Shown piece after piece: positions 8,674 through 20,141 of a DNA stretch of 52,549 bases. The notes beneath the pieces were generated by a model. That model had not been told where the DNA came from, did no database searches, and saw nothing but the letters and a program-made list of their open reading frames with translations. Where the stretch lies: NCBI GenBank assembly GCA_025201865.1, contig MU602738.1, forward strand, positions 9,417 through 61,965, given 5' to 3'. Both the position numbers and the translations under genes were made by a program. The DNA comes from Ramicandelaber brevisporus (taxonomy: Eukaryota; Kickxellomycota; Ramicandelaberales; Ramicandelaberaceae). Positions within the stretch are counted from its first letter, which is position 1. Every line of letters begins with the position of its first letter.

Positions 8674-9191
8674 TCTGATGCAAAGAGAGGGGAAAGTGCA
8701 AACTGAAAGGAGTGTTTGTGTATGCTGATGCGAAAGAGACCGAAGTCTGAATCGAAGGCTGTGGGACACTTGAGCGTTGTTCAAGTAGGTTTGGTTGAGT
8801 GTTGCACAAACAGCTGGATCGGGGTACTGAAGTTTGCTGACCAAGGGACTCTTTGTGTCAACGAATCGAAATGCAGCAGGATACTGAAATCTCCGCAGCC
8901 TGTTTGATGTAAACGCCAGTCATCGAAGGTTCCAGCTTTCTTTCTCTTCCATTATTCGGGCAAAACATTCAGGAGTTTGTCTGGGCACACTCGCTCAACT
9001 TGGCATCATTACATCAGCACTTTCCATTTACTAACAATCTATTATTATCGGGTTTAAATCGTACTCTATTATACTTTAATTAAAAAGAAATAAACACTGA
9101 TACACACATAAGCGGAAATATAATGACGATTGAATAACAAGAATAAATAGCGGAAGTGTTAATAATGAAGATGAGTTTAATTGCTATCACC
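8674..9191. promoter_or_regulatory. Spacer upstream of the basic repeat gene (minus strand)
   Basis: This holds the presumed minus-strand promoter of the secreted repeat protein and the 3' flank of the JAMM gene. It is A/T-rich from 9030 to 9180. No further gene is supported. Confidence 0.35.
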
Positions 9192-10485
9192 TCACTGGTT
9201 ATGAGGATCGTTGCTGTCTGGCCTGAAATCGTCAATTGTAAAATCGTAAGCCTCAACTCGAACATGACCACCATTTTCATCATCGGCACTCACAAACACC
9301 TTGCCTTCGTTGGTATGCGGATGGAATTCTCGAGGATCTGTACACTTTTCGATAATTTGCAAGCCGACTGGATCCGTTAATCTGAATATACCAACTTTAT
9401 TACTATTGCCATACTGATCATCCGGCGCTGATGGTGCATACACAATGGAAATGGCCTCAGGGAGTGTCTTCTGCAGAGGGAAGTGGGTGTGCAGATCGAG
9501 AGATGACATGAAGCAAGGCTGCCTTGGATGAGTATGGATCCAGCCAATTAATATGATTTGATCGAGACCATCGGAGTCACGCTTATGCTCCATAAAAGTG
9601 AGCAGTTGGTCTTCTTCTACAGCTGAGCAGGTTGAAGATGTGCCAACTTGCTGGGGAATAACCAAATGCGTCAATCGAATCTGTTTCTTGCCAGTTGCAT
9701 GCACTATTTCAGGAACACCAAGCAGATAACCAAGAGTCTCAATATTGTTGTGAGTATTCTCTAATGCAATGCGGCCAAACTCTAGTACGAGCGTTAGTGG
9801 GAGCACCATTGGCCGTAGCGGACCGTGCACAGGCTGACCATAGTTGGCCGCAGTTGCTGTGGCTGCCATCTTCGCTGGAGGTGATTTTGGCATCTCGTAC
9901 GTATTGAATCCAATATAGCCGTGGTTGTGAGCCGGTGAGTCTGGTCGATCGCTTGAGGCTCGACTTTTTACCGAAGCGAGTCGAGATGCAGGCAGTGGCA
10001 CTGGGAATGGAATTGGCGACATTGGCTCTTTTCTATCTCCTTTACCGTGATTGAGGCTGCCTGCGATACTGTGTAAAGTACCAGCGCCAAGTGGAGTGCT
10101 GCTTCGATTTCGATAAGTGCTGCTGTGAATAGATGTAGGCTTTGATGGTTGTTTACTGGGACTCTTTACATCAGGCTTGGCACTGTTGCTCTGTTGTTGC
10201 TGTTGCTGTTGCTGTTGNNNNNNNNNNNNNNNNNNNNNNNNNNNNNNNNNNNNNNNNNNNNNNNNNNNNNNNNNNNNNNNNNNNNNNNNNNNNNNNNNNN
10301 NNNNNNNNNNNNNNNNNNNNNNNNNNNNNNNNNNNNNNNNNNNNNNNNNNNNNNNNNNNNNNNNNNNNNNNNNNNNNNNNNNNNNNNNNNNNCTGTGAAT
10401 AGATGTAGGCTTTGATGGTTGTTTACTGGGACTCTTTACATCAGGCTTGGCACTGTTGCTCTGTTGTTGCTGTTGCTGTTGCTGT

Positions 10486-10520
<35 letters not shown>

Positions 10521-13235
10521 CTGTGAATCATCTTGCAATTTAGGTAACTTGTGAAGAATACCACTTTTGCCGATACTGCCTTCAAGCTCAGGATGCCGAA
10601 TTTGGTTGTGGTTGTGATCAAATGCAGAGTAATATTCAGATGCACCATTTGGACCATAGATCTCAGTCAACTCAGCCTTGTCCTCATCCTGCAACAATGC
10701 ATACGCACTGCTGCTTGTTATTGTGATCCGGTCAATCGGCTTTGATACAGATAAAGATGCCAGCGGTGATTTCGGTGGTTTTGCAGCTGAGGCTGCGGGA
10801 CTGGCAGTCTTCTTTAGTGCGTCAGATGGATTGACCGGTGGATAAGGTGTCATTGGACGAGACTGACCTGGGATCACTGCAATGTTTGGATCCAGGTCTG
10901 CGATTGTGCTCAGCTTGGCTGCTGGAGTTGCTGCTCTGGTTGACACACGAGTAAGAACAGGAGCAAGAGCGCCACTCTGTGTCTTGTATGTTTGTGGCAT
11001 TGGGAACGCCATTCCACCTGGTGAACCATGAGTCGATCGGATTGTGCTAGCGCGGCTTGGTGCTTTGCTGACAGTTTTAGGTGGATATGGTGATTGATGC
11101 TGATGCTGATGCTGATGAGCAGAATGACGAGGGGAAACTGGACCTTGTGGCATCTGGATTGGAGTGTGTGGTGATTTGCGAGGTGTACCATTTGAAGCTG
11201 ACGCGTGATGATACTGCTGCTGCTGACTGGTTCTGCCCATCTGCTCTTCAATTGGCAAAGTCACTGGTGGTCCATGATCAGGTTGCATCTTGGCAGCTGG
11301 TGGTACAATGGGCTGTGGCTTCGAATATGGCGGATAACTGACTGGTGTTTTGGGCTCTTTGTTACCATTGGTGTCAGTTGGAGTACCATCGTTGCTGTAA
11401 TCATGTCCGAGAAGCCGCTTAACATGAGACTCTTTGCTGACAGATGTTGCAACATCCGGTGGAACAACAGCACTGGCGCCGCTGGGCTTCACTGGAGGAT
11501 ACGCGTCTGGGGCAGCCAACCGACCAATGGCAGAGTTTGTACGACCAGGCATCACAGGGGGTAGCATTGCTGCGCCGGCAGATGGACTGCCATTGGATGG
11601 CCGCGTGGCTGCTATCACCGGTATCAGACCAACAGCAATACCGCCACTGGGATCAGAGAGACCATGGGCTGCTGCTACTGCTGCTGCTGTTGCGGGCGGT
11701 GGTTGAGAACCGCCAGGCAAGGTAAATCCGATGTGAGGAGCTTGAACTGATGACCGCCTTGAACCAGAGATAGAGTTGCGCTGTGAAGTTGGACGAGAGT
11801 TGGGCATTGGCATTGTGGCTGGCAGAAAGGGTGCATCTGGGGCAGCTTTAGACGAAGTTGATAGAATTGAAGGTGATGTGGCAGTTTGGGGCAACTGGAA
11901 AGGACCATGAGAGAGCTGAACTTGGCCCAACGGATGTCTGTCATCATCAATTGAGTAGCCAATGATAGATGGCTGAATTGGCTGATAGAGTGGTCTGGAT
12001 GGAAGCTTGCTGTATTGCTCAGGACGAGCGCTACCAAGTCCAGATTTATTTGCTAGATGATGTGCTGATGTGCTGTTTTGATACTGATGCTGATATTGAT
12101 ACTGACTGACTGCTGCTGCTGCTGCTGCTGTTGCTGCTGATGGCTGTATTGAGCCAATGTCTTTGCTGTGGCTTTTGTGAGAGTGGTCGTCCAGTGTTCT
12201 ACCGCTGTAAACAGCAGCGCTGGTCAATCTTGAAGCTTGTCTACTTCTTCTCTCATATCTATATTGAACTCTCATTCTCGTGACAATGTCTTTCAGCTGG
12301 GACACAATGTGCATTCCAGTTTCCAAGTCTCTCGCGAGCACTCTTTGTCTCCAATCAGGCAGTGAATTATACTTTGGATCGTCCACTAGCTTTTCAGCAA
12401 TTAGGCCACATAGTGCAAAATAATAAATATAAGCCAACTCATACTCTGATGAAAGTGCATACTGTAAACCTTCTTTTCTCAATACATCGCTTCTTTTCAG
12501 GCATTGTTCAAATCTCCACTGTGGATTGACCAATTCTAACGCTCTCTCTTCAAGTCTTCTACTGGAGGCCACTGGTCTGTATTTGGGATATAACGGATCT
12601 GCCAATGTACCTGCCATTGTCACTGCTGCTGCCGATGCTCCTCCGCCTCCTCCAATGTTGGTTGAGCCCAATGCCAATTCATCCACATAATCATCTCCAC
12701 TACTCTCTTCATCCTCATCCTCATCAATGCCATCTTCAACCGTGGCTCTCAAACGGTGTGCATCTCGACCACCGCTACCACCACCTGGAATCTGCAAAAA
12801 TGCCACTTGAGGTTGCTTTGGTTGATATCTCTGTTGCTGTTGCTGTTGCTGTTGCTGTTGAGGGTCGACAAATCCACCGACTGAATGAATTGCGTTTCCA
12901 TTCATCTTGTGTGATACTGATGTATTTCTGCCCGATTTAGATGCACTGTTACTCCCACTCTTGCCTCCAAATGGAACAGGCATTAAATACACTGATACAT
13001 TGTCACCGCCTTCATCATCTTGTCTCGACTTTTGACTCTGTCGATGGTGCTGCTGCTGTTGTTGCTGTTGATCGAGTTCTTGGATAGTCTTCTTTAGCTT
13101 GATTGAAACTTGTGAGAGTTGGTCTGCAATATCATCAATGCCTCCTCCAATGCCTCCGCCAATACCTCCAACATTGACACCGCCTCTGCTGTGGTTGCCG
13201 CCGTTTCTGCTGCCTCTGCTGTTTCCGTTGTTCAT
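9192..13235 (-). CDS. AMSH-like JAMM-domain deubiquitinase (contains assembly gap)
   Basis: The frame is 1347 codons including 58 unknown residues. In order: a Gly/Gln-rich head, a USP8/AMSH-type dimerisation (MIT-like) helical domain at about 215-335, a long Ser/Pro/Gln-rich disordered middle, and a C-terminal JAMM/MPN+ protease of about 190 residues. The zinc motif is complete: E of ETLGYLLG, then HTHPRQPCFMSSLD (H-x-H-x7-S-x2-D). The AMSH-specific second zinc site is suggested by FHPHTNEGKVF and a later His. AMSH/Sst2 enzymes cleave Lys63-linked ubiquitin chains on cargo at ESCRT-bearing endosomes. It is much longer than human AMSH (about 424 residues) because of the linker. Part of the length is artefact: 95 bp on the two sides of the N run are identical. 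It is divergent from a FYVE-like/RING gene. Confidence 0.92.
10123..10487. other. 175-N gap flanked by an identical 95-bp duplication at a polyQ tract
   Basis: N runs from 10218 to 10392. Bases 10123-10217 are repeated exactly at 10393-10487, ending in the CAA/CAG (here CTG/TTG) tract. The offset is 270 bp, a multiple of three. This is what two contig ends left unmerged across a repeat look like; a real tandem duplication is less likely. Confidence 0.85.
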
Positions 13236-14078
13236 GCTCCTCCTCCCTCACGTTGCTGATTGTTTGTTTGTATTCAAATCGAACCAAATTTTGTTGCCGT
13301 TTATTTGGCGCGGATCTATGTTCGTGTGTGTGTGTATGTGCCTGTGTGCCTTGTTCAGCTTCAAGGTTGAGATTGCGGTGAGGCTGATGGAGCAGCTGAC
13401 TTCAGGCCGATCGAAGACACAGTTGCAAAGGTATGGAACCAGACGGTAGGTGCGTTCAAAGGAGGTTTGTTCACAGAAACAGGTTATAGGCTACACTGAC
13501 GTGATGACAAGAAAAAAGACTGTGAACTGTTGTCGCTTTTGTCAAAAGAGAGAGAGACAGAACGAGCGAACGAGAGAATAGTAAAAAAAAAACAAAAAAC
13601 AAAAAAACAGTCGGTGAATATATGCGAGCTTTGTAAAGGGTCCCAGCTCAAACAGGGATTGGTCAGGCCATTTATCTAACTTTGCTGCTTTGTTGTTTTG
13701 TTACTAGTCAAGTCAAAAAGAAGATGATATACATTGACCCACCATGGACTTCCTCAAGTTGGCGGATGGCTTGGCGAGCTTCCATCCATGTTTTCCATGT
13801 TTCGACGGTTGAGCTGCAATGCATACATACTTACATACATGCATGTATACTTACACTGTACTGTCTGCTGAACGGCAATCGAAGGCAAGAGCGTTGACTG
13901 TCACTTTTGCACACACCAAAAGACAGCCGAGATGAGACTGCAAACTTGTCTCTTTGTCTCTCTTTCTCTCTCTTTCTGTCTCTCTCACTGTCTCTGCCTC
14001 TTTTGCACTCATTCAGTCTCTGTATCAGGCCAATATTGTGTTGACTTTATTTTCATCTAGTTCGAGTGACCAGTGCAG
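13236..14078. promoter_or_regulatory. Divergent promoter region, JAMM gene / FYVE-like gene A
   Basis: The 843 bp lie between two divergent starts. An ATTGG (reverse CCAAT box) is at 13658-13662. There are A-runs at 13580-13610 and a C/T-rich leader (about 13950-14000) before gene A. No ORF with support is seen. Confidence 0.45.
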
Positions 14079-15743
14079 ATGCAACAACAACAACAGCAAC
14101 AACCGCACTACCAACAGCAGCAACAGCAGCAGCAGCAGCAGCACTCAAGTCGGCAAACGCCATACGTGGCACTTCGTAGTCCAACTGCAAAGGCTGTTGA
14201 GGTGCTCGTGTCTCTTCGGACTGAGCTGGCAAGAGATGGTCTCGCTCCACCATATTATGCTGCCTCGCCAGCCTATTTAAAGGCCATTGAACACGCCAAA
14301 CAGGATACAGCGCGCATATCGTCCATCTACTCAACTGGTGTTAGCCGAACTACCAGTAACAGCAACAGTGGATCTGCCATTCTGGGCATCGGCGAGAGGG
14401 CTGCATTTCTAAATGGCGATCGATTCCCATCTTGCTGGCTGTGCTTTGCTCCGTTTGGAATTGGTGCCAGTGGGATTGGCAAAGTCGACCCATATACTCA
14501 GAAGCCATTGAATAGATATTGCTGCTGCAGCTGCGGTCGAACAATCTGCGCAAACTGCTGCGTCAGAAATGCGCCGCATCGCATATACCAGCAGTCTCCG
14601 GAAACACCATCAATACCGCCACGTGGATGTGATACATGTAGCATTTGTAACCGTTTGTGGACAGTTTACGATCACGTTGTATTCAGCTCGAAGCAGTTTG
14701 AGTATCCAATCAGAGTGCTGAATGCTGTTGCGTTTGCAACCGGATTGGACACTAATCAGTTGCATGCAGGAAATCCATCTACTCTCGATACAAGAGTTCG
14801 TAGAGCCATGAGGGCAGACACTGCCTCAGATCGACTGCGGTCACTGAAGAATGCTCTGAGAAACATTCGCACAGTTGCACTATCGCAGCCCGAAGAAGTG
14901 TTTGCATTTGCATCCATTGATTATGATAATCCATTTGGTGCAGCTGATGATGAATCTAGGATTACAACAGTGCATGGGAAGCCACTGCCAACCTCATTAG
15001 TAGAAATGATTATGCTTGGGTTTCTACCACTAATGAACTGGGTTACTGACCTGATGTTTCTGCCAAATGAAGCCAGCAGAGGATCTCCCGGGACATCATC
15101 AATGCAGCCGTACAGTGACAATCATGGCAGCATCAGTAGACAGCATGAACAAAGACGTGGCTCAGCGTCAACTTCGTTAGCAAGTGGATATACTGCCACT
15201 CTCGCTGCAGCTCCATCCGTGGCCACTATTCAGCCATTACTGATTGCATTGGCTAGCAGCCGCAATGCTCTAGATGAATTCGACCATGATGATCTCATCT
15301 GCGTCTATGAGATTGTAACTGGCACCATGTCTCCAATGTCGTCTCGTTCAACCCGCTCAGTCCGCTCACAAGCCACAGCTTCTTCTGGCACAAGTCCCAC
15401 AGAGCGACCAACTTCAGCGATTGACGTGGAATCCTTGCGTCGTGACTTGCAGCGCCGGATCGACGCAGTGCCAGAAACCCTAGTGGATATACTGGCGACT
15501 TCCCAAAAGACTCAAACTGTGGCATCGCTGTTATTTGAAGCAGTGCGTGCACATCACGGCCAGTGCCACTTATGTAAATTGAAGTCAGCAAACACACTGG
15601 TGCTGTGTTGTGGAACTATGACAATGTGCGAAGAATGCACAGAGCGTGAAATGAGACAACCAGCGGGATTGTGCGATGAATGCGAACAGCCCATCCCCAA
15701 GGCTTGGCGTCTATCAGCTCTTCTTACTCCTTTCATTCTCTAA
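14079..15743 (+). CDS. FYVE-like zinc finger / C-terminal RING-like protein, family member A
   Basis: The product is 554 residues from the first ATG. A polyQ head (about 1-21) is followed by a helical stretch and then DRFPSCWLCFAPF. The cysteine set is C-x2-C...C-x2-CG-x3-C-x2-C...C-x2-C (about 119-190), the ligand order of a FYVE domain, but without the basic R(R/K)HHCR motif that binds PI3P. Next comes PEEVFAFASIDYDNP, matched in two other genes here. A Ser-rich region leads to a C-terminal cysteine cluster (about 496-535, CHLC...LCCG...CEEC...CDEC) like a RING-HC but without the usual His. FYVE plus RING is the layout of endosomal ubiquitin ligases such as yeast Pib1 and animal CARPs. Ligase function is inferred only. 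The next gene is a paralogue in the same direction. Confidence 0.8.
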   Translation: MQQQQQQQPHYQQQQQQQQQQHSSRQTPYVALRSPTAKAVEVLVSLRTELARDGLAPPYYAASPAYLKAIEHAKQDTARISSIYSTGVSRTTSNSNSGSAILGIGERAAFLNGDRFPSCWLCFAPFGIGASGIGKVDPYTQKPLNRYCCCSCGRTICANCCVRNAPHRIYQQSPETPSIPPRGCDTCSICNRLWTVYDHVVFSSKQFEYPIRVLNAVAFATGLDTNQLHAGNPSTLDTRVRRAMRADTASDRLRSLKNALRNIRTVALSQPEEVFAFASIDYDNPFGAADDESRITTVHGKPLPTSLVEMIMLGFLPLMNWVTDLMFLPNEASRGSPGTSSMQPYSDNHGSISRQHEQRRGSASTSLASGYTATLAAAPSVATIQPLLIALASSRNALDEFDHDDLICVYEIVTGTMSPMSSRSTRSVRSQATASSGTSPTERPTSAIDVESLRRDLQRRIDAVPETLVDILATSQKTQTVASLLFEAVRAHHGQCHLCKLKSANTLVLCCGTMTMCEECTEREMRQPAGLCDECEQPIPKAWRLSALLTPFIL

Positions 15744-16406
15744 TCATTAATCATTAATCTATAATCATTGCTTTTTAGTCCTATTTTATTTTTATTGCTT
15801 TAACATGGCGTCTTGGCACTGATTACTACTGACCCGCGAGTGTTTGAAAGACAGTCACAAAAGGAGCCAGCCGTGTCAATCCAAAAGTGAAGTACATCGG
15901 GCGAATGTCAACACAAAAAGGACAAGTTTAGTAGGATTGACAGTGCAGCAGTAGCAGCAGTGGCAGCAGTGGCAGCAGTGGCAGCAGTGGCAGCAGTGGC
16001 AGCAGAGGTGGTAGCCATCTGGTAAAGAAAAACAAAAATAGGTCAACAGGATACGATATAAGACTGACGACCTTTCTCATCAAGCAGCGACTCGTAGGTA
16101 ATTAACAACACTCCGGGCCGAGGAGGACTGTGCTACACACACACACCAACTCACACATTATACCTTGCCAGTCAAAGCATGCTGCTGAAAAAGAACCACG
16201 CTCTTTCCGCTTTTCCCTCGCCGGCTTCCATCGTATTTGAACGCTTTCTCTCGTGTATAGCCAACACACACCGACTGACCAAGTGAGCGAGAGACCTTCC
16301 TGTGCACTCCTATACACTGTTCCTGTTATAGTTACAAACATTCGCATCGTCTTTTGACCCATTCGGCTTCTCCCTCCCCTCCGTTTTGACAAGCAAGTGG
16401 AAGAGG
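15744..16406 (+). promoter_or_regulatory. Spacer with (CAGCAGTGG)n minisatellite
   Basis: About seven copies of the 9-mer CAGCAGTGG (with variants) lie at about 15945-16010, between tandem paralogues A and B. The remainder is the presumed promoter and leader of B. No gene is seen. Confidence 0.5.
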
Positions 16407-16935
16407 ATGTCTCTACCAAGCTACTCGGCGCTGTCGCTGGACCTGCAGCCACCGCCGCCTTACACCAGCTTCGAGGCAACGCCGAATAGTAGCATCAATA
16501 GCACGACAGCCAGCTCATCTGCACAAGGAAGTGACGTCCCATCTGCAGCTACGCACGGAGATGCATATCGCTCTGCATCTCGTCGCACACGCCGCGGGAT
16601 GAGCGAGCGCTACGCCACCCCAGCTCCATACAACGGCCCAGAAGACAGCAACGAGCTAGACCAGCATCCACACCAGCCATTCGCTGCCAACAGCGGCAAT
16701 GGCGAACATGGAAGTGGAAGCAGTAGTGATGGTGATGATGATAGTAGCAGCAGCAGTGATACAAGCGATGAAGATGATGGCAGTCATGGCAGCGAACAGG
16801 CGAACCTAGGTTCACCATCTACGGCGGTGTCGCGTGGCATTCACGCTCCGGCTCCAGTTAGACAGCAGCCACCCGCGCGTGTTGTAACAGATCCATTGCC
16901 TGTTAATCCAACTCTTTTGCCAAAGCGTGACCATC

Positions 16936-16966
<31 letters not shown>

Positions 16967-17366
16967 GCGGCAGCATCAACAACATCAACAGCATCAACAG
17001 CAGCAGCAGCAGCAACACCGATCGCCACAAACCACAGCTCAGCCATGGCATGGATACACTGATCCCATTCGATCGTTTCAAGACTCATCAATGCTATCGA
17101 GCGATGGTGTCGACTACGTTGAAATGCAAAGACGTCGCCTTGCAGAATATCAAATGCAACATCAACAACATCAGCAGCATCAGAGTCGACCACAGCAAGT
17201 GGAACACTCAGGAAATCAGCCGCATCAGCAGCACCAGCAACTGAAAGAGCCGAGTATCCCCAGTCATCGTAAAGAGCGGCGCAAGCAGCGTGATAGGCAC
17301 AGTGAACATGGTGGCGAAGGTAGTCGTTCAGAGCGACATGGTCGGCGTCGCCACACTGAACCAGTT

Positions 17367-17401
<35 letters not shown>

Positions 17402-17426
17402 ACAGCAACAGCAACAACAACAGCAA

Positions 17427-17458
<32 letters not shown>

Positions 17459-19892
17459 ACAGCGGCGACAACAAGGTGGTACTATGCAGCCACCTGTGAT
17501 CAGTCCCTCTTCCACTCACTCCGCGCACACACTTCGATATGACGTATCGGCTCAGGACAACCACGCTGACGGTGAACACCAGCACTTGCGCCAGGGCACA
17601 CCATATCCGCCGCGTAGATCAGTCGATGAAGAGGGTAATCCAGCTCCTGTTTTGAGTGAACAGTCGCACAGTTTGAGCAGACATCGCCCGATGGCACAGC
17701 GCCGAGCAACTGATACCTCAATGGCACAGGCAATGGCACGGACACCGCCTGCGACTTCGGCATTCTCACGTGTTTCCACAGGTCACAGTACAACAACGAC
17801 AACAACAACCTCATCACAGCAACAGCATTCATTGAGTAATGTAATCAATAATCAAACCAGCAGCCACGGTCAACGGCCCATGAGCATGTCGAATCTTGGC
17901 TCTTCATTCCACACTGCCATCGAAGCACCAAGTAGCTTTGGCAACAGCGGACTGAGTCTTGAACAGTCCTCGATTCTGCCACTCTCACCACAGACACACC
18001 ACATTCACCAGAGACTTCCCCAGCTGCCGCAGGTGCCGCTCCCTGCGCCAGCCCAACAGATGTCACAGCAGCAGTCATCGCCACAGTTCCTTCAGCATCA
18101 ACAAATGTACATGCATGCTGGATACGGCTCACAGCAGGCACTGATGGCTACTCAGCTGCCATTCCAGCCACAATTCTCGCCGCAACCATTCCCAATGACC
18201 GCCAGTCCGCCTCTTCATCCCATGCAACACAACATTCCTACAATCCCTGCCCAGGTCAACACTGTTGATATGATGCAAGGCGTGCAGCAATACATTGCTC
18301 AGTTACAGCTCGAGAATCAGATACTCCGCCAGGCTCAATTGGCTCCTGTCACAGCCACCAAATCCTCATCAGCATCATCGCACCAGTCGCCAGCCGCAAC
18401 ATCTCCATCCGGCCGCCCAACGAGCACTCTCAGTGGAGCAACATCTCAGCAGTCTGGTACTATGCAAGGGTATGATTCAGCACAGCATCTGCCTCTTTCG
18501 CACGATGCACTGACACTGCGCACAATCCCACCGGGTCTCCGAGCCAAGCTGCAGCGCTTCAACTCTCGCATTGGTGGCAACTTGGTTTCTCAAGCGGTTA
18601 ACAATGAGGCTTCTCCGGCGTACCGGAAAGCACAAACTTGCGCTAGTGGCGATTTGCGCAAAATCCAAGGTGGCCATGTGTCTAGCTACGGATTCCGGCT
18701 GCCTGTCATGCTCAGCCGCGAGCGTTTCCCACTCTGCTATCTCTGCTTTGCATCATTCACAAATGGCAATCGCGCGGTTCACTGCGTCAACTGTGGGTAT
18801 GTGTGCTGCCAGCAATGCGTGTCGGCGACTCACCATCTCGCTTCGGAGATGCTGCGGCGCTTTGACTTGGCCAAGGCTGTCAACCCACCAATATGCCGCG
18901 TGTGTCAGCTTGCTTCATTCGCAATTCAGCACATTCGAACAGACAAGGGCCAGTCAAATCCTAACGCACCATCGGCGCTCTATTTCGACTACTTCCAGGC
19001 AGCATTCGGCTATAATACGAAGAGCAGCAAGATAGAGAGCATAGTAAAGGGCATGCGAATGATGGTGAATCCAATTAGTGCCACAGCTGACGATAATGAG
19101 TTCTACTACCGCACTCAAGCACTGCCAATACCAGAAATGGTATTCACATCAGCCAATGTCAACTACGACAGCCCGGCTGCGAGTGTACTAATGTACTCAA
19201 GCATCTTTGATTTGCTGGCCCGTAATCCATATTGGAAAGACTCACAGTATAGCTGGCTGTCTGGCGTATTCGGAATGCCATTTGGTCGTCGTCCGAATAT
19301 AAATAACAATTCGGTCAAGCAAAAGCCTCAGGTGTACTATGTGCGTGATCATCCAGTTGCAGTGATGCTTGCTCTGCGCTCTCTGGAAGCAAAGCAGCAG
19401 CCACGCCAAGAGCCGCGCTCGGGCAGCGACAGCGACAGCGAAGGTGACGAAATTTTAGCATCATCATCGGCGCGTTCCAATGCCAGTGGCACTGCTTCAG
19501 ATCTTCCTGCTCTGGCTAAACTCAGCATGTCTGAGCTTGAGTATATTATTGAAATCACACAGCGTCGTCCAGCCACAACCGTTGCAGCCGCCCAGCTCGA
19601 CGCGCAGCAGCGCCATTCGCAGATGGTCCGCTACACGGCAGACATCGTCCGCGTGACCAAGCGCGCCATCGGCGAGGTGCTCGTGCGGCACAAAGGCGCG
19701 TCGCTCGCCAGCATCCGCTCGTCGTGGCCGGTCCGGACCGCCGCACATCCATCTGATGCAGTGTCGACATATCCATTTGTTATGAGTATTCACCTTATGT
19801 GCACAAACTTAATCACTCTTTGGACAACTGTGCACATTCCATCTCGCACAAGTCTGGGTAGCAAAGCAAGTGAGGTGGACCGCCGGCTATAA
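16407..19892 (+). CDS. FYVE-like zinc finger polyQ protein, family member B (no RING)
   Basis: The product is 1161 residues from the first ATG; the frame extends only to a TTG at 16386. It has a PPPPY (PPxY-type) site near residue 12, acidic/Ser-rich and polyQ regions (a run of more than 30 Gln at about 17368-17462), and a short coiled-coil-like stretch (QQYIAQLQLENQILRQAQ). Then come ERFPLCYLCFASF and a FYVE-order cysteine set with HCVNCGYVCCQQC and CRVC (about 772-835), and PEMVFTSANVNYDSP. Members A and C continue to a C-terminal cysteine domain; B does not. Its last 45 or so residues look unrelated, and the preceding coding stretch (about 19595-19750) is clearly GC-richer than the rest. 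The TAA stop lies inside a TATAAATA box. Function unknown; membrane or endosome association is possible. Confidence 0.78.
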
Positions 19893-19896
19893 ATAT
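19888..19896 (+). promoter_or_regulatory. TATA box of tyrosinase overlapping the stop codon of gene B
   Basis: TATAAATAT at 19888-19896 contains the TAA stop (19890-19892) of the upstream gene. It lies about 250 bp before the tyrosinase ATG, which is preceded by a C/T-rich leader (about 20010-20130). Confidence 0.45.
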
Positions 19897-20141
19897 CAAC
19901 ATCCGTGATAAAACTCCGCCAGAATTTTTGTTACTTGCGGTCTTGAAATTCGCTCGATGGCGCGCTTTGTGTTCCTGAAGCTGGTTCTGCTCAACATACC
20001 TTCCTTCTCCCCTCTCACCACTCTCCACTTTCTTTCCCTCAAACTCTACCGTCTTCTCACCTCGCCCCCACCTTCACCTTTACCTTCACCTTCACCTAGT
20101 CCGACGTCTCTATCCTCCCTCCCTCCCTCTCCCTTCGATAT

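Noticed and set aside
10123-10487. A genuine tandem duplication in the JAMM protein
   Set aside because: The copies are 100 percent identical and separated only by Ns at a repeat, which is better explained by unmerged contig ends.
19740-20140. A frameshifted RING for FYVE-like member B
   Set aside because: No C-x2-C pairs with suitable spacing occur in any frame of this stretch.
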